NCBI GenBank assembly: GCA_902388495.1
Contig: CABMPP010000004.1
Span: forward strand, 124,001 to 188,000
Reading direction: 5' to 3'
DNA length: 64,000 nt
Origin: an uncultured Bacteroides sp.
GTDB taxonomy: Bacteria; Bacteroidota; Bacteroidia; Bacteroidales; Bacteroidaceae
In this document: positions 15,612 to 22,883 of the stretch, in pieces
How positions within the stretch are numbered: position 1 is the first letter of the stretch
How the letters are laid out: every line of letters begins with the position of its first letter
Notes under the pieces: model-generated
What the model was told of the DNA's origin: nothing
What the model saw: only the letters and a program-made list of their open reading frames with translations
Databases searched by the model: none
Program-made: the position numbers and the translations under genes

Positions 15612-18600
15612 ATGAATAAAGCTTCCTCCTTTACCGTCATCGTGACGTTCGTCTGCCTGGCTCTGGTGGGTATAGCACTGATACCGCTGCTTCCTGTCAA
15701 GCTGAACCCCTCGCGCAGCCTGCCCGGCTTCACGGTGGGCTTCAATATGCCCGGCACTTCATCGCGCGTGGTAGAGATGGAGGTGACCAGCAAACTCGAA
15801 TCCATGCTGGCCCGCATCCGCGGTGTGAAGAAGCTGAACTCCACTTCGGGCAACGGCTTCGGCAGTATCACCGTAGAACTGGACAAGCATGCCGATCTGG
15901 ATGCCGTGCGTTTCGAGGCTTCCACCGTCATCCGGCAGACGTGGCCGCAGCTTCCCGACGGTGTGAGCTACCCCATCATCCGGATGAAAGTGCCCGACGA
16001 GAAGGCATCCCGCCCCTTTATGTCCTTCACCCTGAATGCCCCCTCTACGCCCATCCTGATACAGCAGTACGCCGAAGAGCATATCAAGCCGCAACTGGCG
16101 CGCCTCTCCGGCATCTATAAAGTAGAACTGAGCGGAGCCACCCCGATGGAATGGAGACTGGAGTACGACAGCGAACAATTGCGTCTGCTCGGTGTAACCC
16201 TCTCCGACATCAGCCGGGCTGTGCAGCGCCACTATCAGAAAGAGTTTCTGGGTACACACAACGTCGACGTGCCCGATGGTAGTGCGCAGTGGATACGCCT
16301 TGCTTTGGTGCCCGAGGGCAACACCGGTCGCTTCGATCCCGCTGAAATAACCGTAACCACCGCTAATGGCAAGCTTCTCCACCTCGATGAGCTGGTGACA
16401 GCCACACGCATGGAGGAAGAACCGCAAAGCTACTACCGCATCAACGGCCTGAACTCCATCTACCTCTCCATCACTGCCGAGGAGTCGGCCAATCAGCTTC
16501 AACTGAGTCATGCCGTTATGGATGAGATGAAGGACATCACCGCTGTGCTCCCTGCCGGTTACGAGATTCACACCAGCTACGATGCCACCGAATATATCCG
16601 CCAGGAACTCGACAAAATCTATTTCCGCACCGGTCTGACGGTGCTCATCCTGCTTGTGTTCGTCTGGCTCATCACTCGTCGCCTGAAATATCTGTTCCTT
16701 ATTGTCACCAGCTTGGCGGTGAACATTGCCGTGGCACTAATCTTCTATTACCTTTTCGGACTGGAGATGCAGCTCTACTCTTTGGCCGGCATCACCGTTT
16801 CGCTGAATCTGGTGATAGACAGTACCATCGTGATGACGGACCACATCATGCACCGTCGCAACCTGAAAGCCTTTATGTCCGTGCTGGCGGCAACGCTCAC
16901 CACGATGGGCGCACTGGTTATCATCTTCTTCCTTGACGAGAAGATACGGCTCAACTTGCAGGATTTTGCTGCGGTGGTCATCATTAATCTGGCAGTATCT
17001 CTGCTTGTGGCCCTCTTCTTTGTGCCGTCCATGATCGAGAAGATAGGGCTGCGGAAAGTGTCATTCAAGGCGAAACGCAGCATCCCTTTCCCTGCGTTCA
17101 CCCGGTTCTTCAGGCGCCTCCCCGTCCGCTTCACCTGCTTCTACTCCGTCCTTATCCGCTTCCTCTGCCGCTGGCGTTGGGCGGTGTGCCTGCTGTTGCT
17201 GTTCGGCTTCGGCCTCCCCGTCTTCCTCTTGCCCGAGAAACTGGAAGGTGAAGGCAAATGGGAGAAGATTTACAATCAAAGCCTCGGTTCCCCCACCTAT
17301 AAAGAGTCTGTGAAACCCATCGTCGACAAGGCCCTGGGCGGCAGCCTGCGCCTCTTCATACAGAAAGTGTACGAAGGCAGCTACTTCACCCGCAACGAAG
17401 AAGTTGTTCTCTATGCCACTGCCAACCTTCCCAACGGCAGCACCCTCGAACAGATGAACACGCTGATGAAACGCATGGAGACCTACCTGAGCCAGTTCAA
17501 GGAAATCAAGCAGTTCCATACCTCCATCTACAGTCCGCGCCGCGCCGGTATCAACGTCTATTTCAAGAAGCAATACCAAAGCAGCGGTTTCCCTTATACG
17601 CTGAAGGCTAATATGATTAGCAAAGCCCTCGAACTCGGCGGTGGCAGCTGGGGCATCTACGGCCTCCAAGACCAAGGTTTCAGCAATGACGTTCGCGAGA
17701 ATGCCGGTTCCTACCGCATCAAGATGTACGGCTACAACTACGACGAGCTATACGCCTGGGCCGAGAAGCTGAAAGCTCAGCTGCTGACCCATCGCCGTAT
17801 CAAGGAAGTACTCATCAACTCCGAGTTCTCCTGGTGGAAAGACGACTATCAGGAGTTCTACTTCAATCTGAACAAGGAGCGTATGGCGCAGGAAAACATC
17901 GACGCCCGCGTTCTCTTTGCCGCTGTGCAGCCCATCTTCGGCAAGAACATGGAAATCGGTTCGGTGGTGACGGAGGAAGGTACGGAGAAAATCAAACTTT
18001 CCTCTCGCCAGTCCCGCGATTATGACATCTGGGCCATGCAGTTCTTCCCCTACGGAGTAGGCAGTGACAAGCATTACAAACTCTCCGAACTGGCCACCGT
18101 GGAGAAAGGCCAGATGCCGCAGGAGATAGCCAAGGAGAGCCAACAGTACCGCCTCTGCCTGCAATACGAGTATATCGGCTCCAACGAAATGGGCAATAAA
18201 ATACAGAAGCGCGACCTCGAAGAGTTCAACAAAACCCTCCCGATGGGCTATACTGCCGAGTCGGACAGCAATTACTGGGCATGGGGCGAGAAGGACAACC
18301 AGCAATATCTACTTCTGCTGGTGGTCATCGCCATCATTTTCTTCACAACAAGCATCCTGTTCAATTCTTTGAAGCAGCCGCTCGCCATTATCTTTGTCAT
18401 TCCCGTATCTTATATTGGTGTATTCCTTACGTTCTATTGGTTCCGGCTGAACTTCGATCAGGGCGGCTTTGCCTCTTTCGTCCTGTTGTGTGGTATCACG
18501 GTGAATGCCAGCATCTATATTCTGAACGAGTACAACAGCATCCGTCACCGTTTCCCTCGGCTTTCCGCCCTCCGAGCTTATACTAAAGCATGGAATGCCA

Positions 18601-18791
18601 AAATTATTCCTATTTTCCTGACGGTTGTTTCCACCATCTTAGGCTTTATTCCCTTCATGGTAGGTACGGACAAAGAAGCATTCTGGTTTCCGTTGGCAGC
18701 AGGTACTATCGGTGGATTGGTGATGTCCGTCATCGGAATCTTCTTCTTTTTACCTGTTTTTGTATTGAGAAAGTCCGATTTGCGGACATAA
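15612..18791 (+). CDS. RND efflux permease 2
   Basis: A 1059-residue RND permease clearly different from permease 1. It has the usual topology; the helix 4 motif is NLVIDSTIVMTDH, again with a single Asp. Some Pro- and Arg-rich positions after the first helix block (RSIPFPAFTRFFRRLP) are specific to this copy. With one adaptor and one channel for two permeases, a mixed trimer like MdtBC or alternative use of the same adaptor are both possible. Substrate unknown. Confidence 0.92.
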   Translation: MNKASSFTVIVTFVCLALVGIALIPLLPVKLNPSRSLPGFTVGFNMPGTSSRVVEMEVTSKLESMLARIRGVKKLNSTSGNGFGSITVELDKHADLDAVRFEASTVIRQTWPQLPDGVSYPIIRMKVPDEKASRPFMSFTLNAPSTPILIQQYAEEHIKPQLARLSGIYKVELSGATPMEWRLEYDSEQLRLLGVTLSDISRAVQRHYQKEFLGTHNVDVPDGSAQWIRLALVPEGNTGRFDPAEITVTTANGKLLHLDELVTATRMEEEPQSYYRINGLNSIYLSITAEESANQLQLSHAVMDEMKDITAVLPAGYEIHTSYDATEYIRQELDKIYFRTGLTVLILLVFVWLITRRLKYLFLIVTSLAVNIAVALIFYYLFGLEMQLYSLAGITVSLNLVIDSTIVMTDHIMHRRNLKAFMSVLAATLTTMGALVIIFFLDEKIRLNLQDFAAVVIINLAVSLLVALFFVPSMIEKIGLRKVSFKAKRSIPFPAFTRFFRRLPVRFTCFYSVLIRFLCRWRWAVCLLLLFGFGLPVFLLPEKLEGEGKWEKIYNQSLGSPTYKESVKPIVDKALGGSLRLFIQKVYEGSYFTRNEEVVLYATANLPNGSTLEQMNTLMKRMETYLSQFKEIKQFHTSIYSPRRAGINVYFKKQYQSSGFPYTLKANMISKALELGGGSWGIYGLQDQGFSNDVRENAGSYRIKMYGYNYDELYAWAEKLKAQLLTHRRIKEVLINSEFSWWKDDYQEFYFNLNKERMAQENIDARVLFAAVQPIFGKNMEIGSVVTEEGTEKIKLSSRQSRDYDIWAMQFFPYGVGSDKHYKLSELATVEKGQMPQEIAKESQQYRLCLQYEYIGSNEMGNKIQKRDLEEFNKTLPMGYTAESDSNYWAWGEKDNQQYLLLLVVIAIIFFTTSILFNSLKQPLAIIFVIPVSYIGVFLTFYWFRLNFDQGGFASFVLLCGITVNASIYILNEYNSIRHRFPRLSALRAYTKAWNAKIIPIFLTVVSTILGFIPFMVGTDKEAFWFPLAAGTIGGLVMSVIGIFFFLPVFVLRKSDLRT

Positions 18792-18846
18792 AAGCGAAGG
18801 ATGAATCTTTATTTTTGTATTTTTGCTATCCAAATAATTTCAATAT

Positions 18847-19497
18847 ATGGAATGTGCAGAATACTCTTTGGATGAGTTATTGTGTCAGTCTCTTTTATTG
18901 TTCCGACAGTATCGGCTCTATGACGATCCGGATTGTTTTGTAAACGCTTCCCGGATGTTGGAAGAGGCACGGAGACTGATAGATAATACCCAAAGTGGCG
19001 TTGATATGGCAAAATGGGGATGTGTGGTAGAATGCCTTGCCCAGAAATTCTATATCAGCAGTGATACGGATACTATGTTAGGAGAATTTGATGTTGCCCT
19101 GGCTGCGTATTGGAAGAGGATTGAAAAATCTCCTTTAGAACCTTTTACCGTCTATTTATGGTTGGGATATTATTGTTTGTTGCGTTTCAGGAACGGGCAT
19201 TCTCATTCCCATTCACGTAGCAAACAGATGATGTCCAACATTTTATCTTTTCTGATAGATACATTCCGCAAGTTTAAAGAGGACACTATTCCCGCAGAAA
19301 TCTTACCTTTCTTTTCTGCTGATATCTGGGGAGAGACAGTCTGCTGGATGGAGCAAGTTCACGATACCCGCATTTGTGAGAAACAGTCGGCGGTATTATT
19401 GGGCCAACTTTATAATATGAAAAAGATGGAGGTACAGCAGGAGCAAGGTACCCAAGACACTCTGCTTCAGCATATATTGGAGTTCTATTGTTTCTGA
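18847..19497 (+). CDS. Hypothetical protein (216 aa)
   Basis: I do not recognise it. The protein is helical and without signal peptide or membrane segment, rich in Cys (about ten) and aromatic residues, with a His-rich stretch (GHSHSHSRSK) near residue 120. The helix spacing is somewhat like TPR proteins. It starts 56 bases after the RND operon and has TATTTTTG 22 bases before its ATG, so it may be separately expressed. It is followed by the regulator and the YcaO locus, but nothing in it ties it to either. Confidence 0.65.
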   Translation: MECAEYSLDELLCQSLLLFRQYRLYDDPDCFVNASRMLEEARRLIDNTQSGVDMAKWGCVVECLAQKFYISSDTDTMLGEFDVALAAYWKRIEKSPLEPFTVYLWLGYYCLLRFRNGHSHSHSRSKQMMSNILSFLIDTFRKFKEDTIPAEILPFFSADIWGETVCWMEQVHDTRICEKQSAVLLGQLYNMKKMEVQQEQGTQDTLLQHILEFYCF

Positions 19498-19592
19498 CAT
19501 ATTACTAAATCCGGGTTTTGTCAAAGCAAGTCTTGAAAGAAGAGCTTGTGCAAATTCGTCTTAGTCCCGTATACTATTGAAACAGATATTTG

Positions 19593-19600
19593 TATCTTTG
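19593..19600 (+). promoter_or_regulatory. -7 box upstream of the HTH regulator
   Basis: TATCTTTG fits TAnnTTTG. No TTTG is seen at the right distance upstream, so expression may need an activator. Confidence 0.4.
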
Positions 19601-19691
19601 GAGTCTTAAATAGAAAGACATTGGCTTCGTTTACTATAAACGACTTTCCCCATTTGTTTACTAAATCTGAAATAGATATGGATTACGGAAA

Positions 19692-20513
19692 ATGAAGAGA
19701 TTGCTATTTGCCTGTTCTTTACTTATTTGCGGATTACTATACTCTAACTCTTTAACCACATTTACAGCAGATTATTGCCAGGACAAGATATCTGCTATGC
19801 AACACGAGGTTGAACGTCTGCAAAAAGAAAAAGAATTGCTTGAGTGTAAAAACCACGAAGAATTGTATCTGGGTGCTTTCATCTTCTGTATGCTCATCAC
19901 TTGCGGGTTGGTTTCCTATTCTCATATAAAAAAGCAATATAGGCGGATTTACAGAAGGCGGCTTAAATCGCATGCCGCCACAAGTCTCAAGATCATAAAA
20001 GAAAACGAACAAATTATAGAGCAATACGCTCAAAAGATCCGTGATTTGACGGATGATGAAGAATCGGCCAAAGAACAGATCGCCCAACTCCGACAAAAAA
20101 TCCAGATACTGGTCAATGAAAATAAAAGAATCCGGGAGGATTCCTGTGCAGGCGGCATTTACGTTCTGGAACAACTAAAGAAGAACCTACTGATCGTGGA
20201 AAACATGACTCAAAAAGAAAAATCCCTGGTCTTTGCATATATGGATTTGTTGTTCGGTAACTTTGTAAGTCGGCTAAAAGAAGAATATGGTTTGAACGAA
20301 AATAACCTGATGCTGTCGGTACTTGTCAAACTCGGCTTTTCTTCTGCCGAACTGATGTCTGTATTCCAATGTAAAATGAACTCGGTCCTGAAGAAAAAGC
20401 AAAGACTGAAAAGTGAATTGTGTTTAGGCCGGGATGTTGATTTGGGGGCATTTCTGACTTTTTATCCCTTCCCATATACTACTTTACCAGTGGACAAACA
20501 AGATTCTGAATAG
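19692..20513 (+). CDS. Membrane-tethered HTH regulator with coiled coil
   Basis: A 273-residue protein: N-terminal hydrophobic signal or anchor (1-20), a short external coiled coil (QHEVERLQKEKELLE), a second membrane helix (about 58-78, GAFIFCMLITCGLVSY), basic stop-transfer residues, a cytoplasmic coiled coil (about 95-150) and a C-terminal helix-turn-helix (about 205-245, LSVLVKLGFSSAELMSVFQ). This is the same C-terminal type as in the TPR/LuxR-like regulator at 35114, without the TPR sensor. It lies directly before the precursor peptide gene and on the same strand. Control of the peptide locus by an envelope signal is a reasonable inference; the repeat TCGTCCACYTG upstream of the precursor promoter is a candidate target. 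Confidence 0.75.
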   Translation: MKRLLFACSLLICGLLYSNSLTTFTADYCQDKISAMQHEVERLQKEKELLECKNHEELYLGAFIFCMLITCGLVSYSHIKKQYRRIYRRRLKSHAATSLKIIKENEQIIEQYAQKIRDLTDDEESAKEQIAQLRQKIQILVNENKRIREDSCAGGIYVLEQLKKNLLIVENMTQKEKSLVFAYMDLLFGNFVSRLKEEYGLNENNLMLSVLVKLGFSSAELMSVFQCKMNSVLKKKQRLKSELCLGRDVDLGAFLTFYPFPYTTLPVDKQDSE

Positions 20514-20529
20514 CAATTTTCTTATCGAT

Positions 20530-20540
20530 TCGTCCACCTG
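20530..20540 (+). promoter_or_regulatory. Candidate operator, copy 1
   Basis: TCGTCCACCTG, repeated with one change at 20598-20608. Located just after the regulator gene. Confidence 0.35.
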
Positions 20541-20597
20541 AAAAGAAAATCTCTCAACTTATGTTGTTGAAAATTAGCATTTTGTTGCTGATTTGTG

Positions 20598-20608
20598 TCG
20601 TCCACTTG
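20598..20608 (+). promoter_or_regulatory. Candidate operator, copy 2
   Basis: TCGTCCACTTG, ending four bases before the -33 element of the precursor promoter, the usual position for an activator site. The copies are 68 bases apart. Confidence 0.4.
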
Positions 20609-20612
20609 TTTT

Positions 20613-20644
20613 TTTGCGGAAAAAATTGTTGTGTGCTAACTTTG
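20613..20644 (+). promoter_or_regulatory. Promoter of the precursor peptide gene
   Basis: TTTG at 20613-20616, 20 bases, then TAACTTTG at 20637-20644: a full match to the Bacteroidetes consensus. The precursor ATG follows after an AT-rich 5' leader of roughly 110 bases. Confidence 0.65.
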
Positions 20645-20763
20645 CCGACAAATAAGAGAGATATAAGAATCCGGATTTACATAAGGTAAGAATAGACAAA
20701 GAAATTAGCAGAATGGATATCCTTTGCTATTGTTTTTTAGTATTAATTTAATATTTAAAGATT

Positions 20764-20913
20764 ATGAAAACAGAATCAATGATCAATGAACTGGAAGGTA
20801 AATTGACAGCTGAAGAAATGGCTGACGTGAATGGTGGTCGTAGTGTATTTGCTCCTGTTCCGGACAACGGACATGACTTGACGTATATAGATGATGGTGG
20901 TGTACCCCTCTAA
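20764..20913 (+). CDS. Double-glycine RiPP precursor peptide (49 aa)
   Basis: A 49-codon gene too short for usual cut-offs. Residues 1-25 look like a double-glycine leader: Glu/Leu-rich helix (ELEGKLTAEEMADVNGG) ending Gly24-Gly25, the site cut by C39 peptidases. The predicted core is 24 residues, begins RSVFAPVP and ends YIDDGGVPL, with four Asp, one Arg, one His, one Ser, one Thr, one Tyr and no Cys, so it is acidic. A second Gly-Gly lies inside the core (residues 45-46). A strong hairpin terminator follows directly and the YcaO gene comes 97 bases later. Substrate status for the YcaO and the C39 exporter is inferred from the leader and the context. Confidence 0.85.
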   Translation: MKTESMINELEGKLTAEEMADVNGGRSVFAPVPDNGHDLTYIDDGGVPL

Positions 20914-20928
20914 GTCTATATCAAACTT

Positions 20929-20965
20929 AAGTGGACATATTTAATATGTCCACTTTTGTCTTTTC
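20929..20965 (+). terminator. Terminator or attenuator between precursor and YcaO genes
   Basis: A perfect 12-bp stem (20929-20940 with 20944-20955, loop tta) followed by a T-rich run. Since no separate promoter is evident before the YcaO gene, partial read-through would give much more precursor than enzyme, as is usual for such loci. Confidence 0.75.
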
Positions 20966-21010
20966 TTGTAATCTATCCGTAGTCTATGCTAACTAAATAT
21001 TTCAATTTAG

Positions 21011-22852
21011 ATGAAACAATATAAAGTTTTGCCACCCGAACAAACCATTAATAACATAAGAAATATATTGAATGATATCGGTATCTTATTATGCGAGAAA
21101 CACGTGCTTCAGGAGGGCTTGTATTCTTGCCGGGTAAAGATTGGAAATAATGGTTTGTTGCCTCTGAACATAGGCACTAATGGGAAAGGGCGCTCTTTTG
21201 AGTACTCTTTGGCCAGTGGCTATGCCGAGTTTATAGAACGTTTGCAAAACCGTTTATTGTTAGATCCTAAGAAAGTGACAGCCAGCAAAGTATTCAGTAG
21301 TTATGCCTTTTGGAATGAGTATGATATTGCAGATGAAAATGACCTCAACAGTTATAGTTTCTCTTATGATGTAAAGGAGAAAGAAGTAACCCCGGATTAT
21401 TTTGTAGGGGATATAGGAGAAGATTTAAAAAGATTTTGTGATTGTTCTGCTGACACTGACATAAGGAGCATTTTGTCCAAGGTGTCGGACAAACAAACAC
21501 TGACTGCCATTCCGTTTTATTCTGTTGCAGATAAAAAAGAAGTCTTCCTGCCGATAGAATTCTTGCTATTGATGACGGGCTCCAATGGTATGGCTTCAGG
21601 AAATTCACCTAAAGAGGCTATGTTGCAGGCCATTTGTGAGATTCTTGAAAGATATGTTATCAATGAAATTTATTGGAAGCAGTTAACGCCGCCCACTATT
21701 CCCCTTGATTACTTTAAAGGCAGTGCTGTATACAACCGGATTCTTGCTTTAAAGAGTAAAGCCGGTTATGATTTTATCGTGAAAGACTGTTCTTTAGGCA
21801 GTGGCATTCCTGCTATAGGGCTGATTATTATTGATAAAACCAGGCAAATGTATAATTTTATAATAGGGGTGGATTGTATTCCCGCCATTGCATTGGAAAG
21901 ATGCTTGACGGAGATACATCAGGGAACGACTTACTTTCATGGTTTGCCCTATCAATTCATAGATACTGCTTCTGCTGACGAAAAAGAAAAAGAGAAGATC
22001 GCGAACAATTTGGCAGACATATTTGTTTATGGCAAGGGTTACTGGCCTGCATCTATTTTTAAGGATACTTTTTCTTACGAATTTCAAGGTTTCAATCAGG
22101 ACTTGGGAATGTCCAATGCGGCAGACTTGCGCTATTGCATGGATTTAGTGAAGAAGATGGGGTATAATATATATATCCGGGACAATTCTATTTTGGGATT
22201 TCCTACCTATTACGTGGTTGTTCCCGGTATGAGCCAGATACATAAGGCAGAGCCGGTTCCTTTCGGCAAGTATACGGATTCGATGAAGAATTTGGGAAAT
22301 GTCAACAGGCTGGGGCGTATTGATGATGAGATTGCGAGCTCTCTGCTTCGTGCGATAGACGAGAATTATGCTTTAATGAAAGAAAAGAAGTTCGACTTTC
22401 AGAAAGCCTTCGTATATAATGTAAATAAGGATTTGAAAGAATTGTCTATAGAACTGCTGGCTTCGTTATTAGCCTATTATTTGGGAGATGGCGCCAAATG
22501 TTTGAAGTATTTCGAACTGCATATAGCAGAGAACAATGTTACATCTAAATATTTCCTGGCTTGCAGAGATTATCTGAAGCTTAAACTGTCCGGAGAAAAT
22601 GCATTACAGATGCTGTCCACGCTGTACGGTCAGGACCTGGCAAGAGAAGTTATTGATGATTTTCGTGATCCGAAAAAGGTATTCCAGTATTACAGGTTAC
22701 CGAATTGCCCGAATTGCACTTCTTGTAAGTTGCAGGGAGAGTGTCGTGTGAAGCAGATCCGGAAACTGAACTCAAATATATGCAAAATAGAAATGAATCA
22801 TCCGCTGCAGCAAAGCCAGGTTATGCATTATATTGAGAACCCGAATGAGTAA
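21011..22852 (+). CDS. ycaO: YcaO-family enzyme of the E. coli YcaO type
   Basis: A 613-residue protein. The ATP-grasp-like YcaO motifs are present: TNGKG (56-60) with AEFIER (72-77), SNGMASGN (191-198) with Glu210/Glu213-Arg214 in AICEILERY, and ALERCLTEIHQ (294-304). The text also follows E. coli YcaO itself through the PGMSQIHKAEP segment, and has the helical C-terminal part of that subgroup. The family activates peptide backbone amides with ATP, giving azolines, thioamides or amidines. It differs from heterocyclase YcaOs in lacking the Pro-rich C-terminus, and from E. coli YcaO in carrying a cysteine cluster (Cys566, 569, 572, 578). No E1-like, TfuA or dehydrogenase partner is present in the window. 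Reaction here unknown; action on the upstream precursor is inferred. Confidence 0.88.
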   Translation: MKQYKVLPPEQTINNIRNILNDIGILLCEKHVLQEGLYSCRVKIGNNGLLPLNIGTNGKGRSFEYSLASGYAEFIERLQNRLLLDPKKVTASKVFSSYAFWNEYDIADENDLNSYSFSYDVKEKEVTPDYFVGDIGEDLKRFCDCSADTDIRSILSKVSDKQTLTAIPFYSVADKKEVFLPIEFLLLMTGSNGMASGNSPKEAMLQAICEILERYVINEIYWKQLTPPTIPLDYFKGSAVYNRILALKSKAGYDFIVKDCSLGSGIPAIGLIIIDKTRQMYNFIIGVDCIPAIALERCLTEIHQGTTYFHGLPYQFIDTASADEKEKEKIANNLADIFVYGKGYWPASIFKDTFSYEFQGFNQDLGMSNAADLRYCMDLVKKMGYNIYIRDNSILGFPTYYVVVPGMSQIHKAEPVPFGKYTDSMKNLGNVNRLGRIDDEIASSLLRAIDENYALMKEKKFDFQKAFVYNVNKDLKELSIELLASLLAYYLGDGAKCLKYFELHIAENNVTSKYFLACRDYLKLKLSGENALQMLSTLYGQDLAREVIDDFRDPKKVFQYYRLPNCPNCTSCKLQGECRVKQIRKLNSNICKIEMNHPLQQSQVMHYIENPNE

Positions 22853-22883
22853 AATTGCGTTTTTATTTTGAAAATAAATACTT

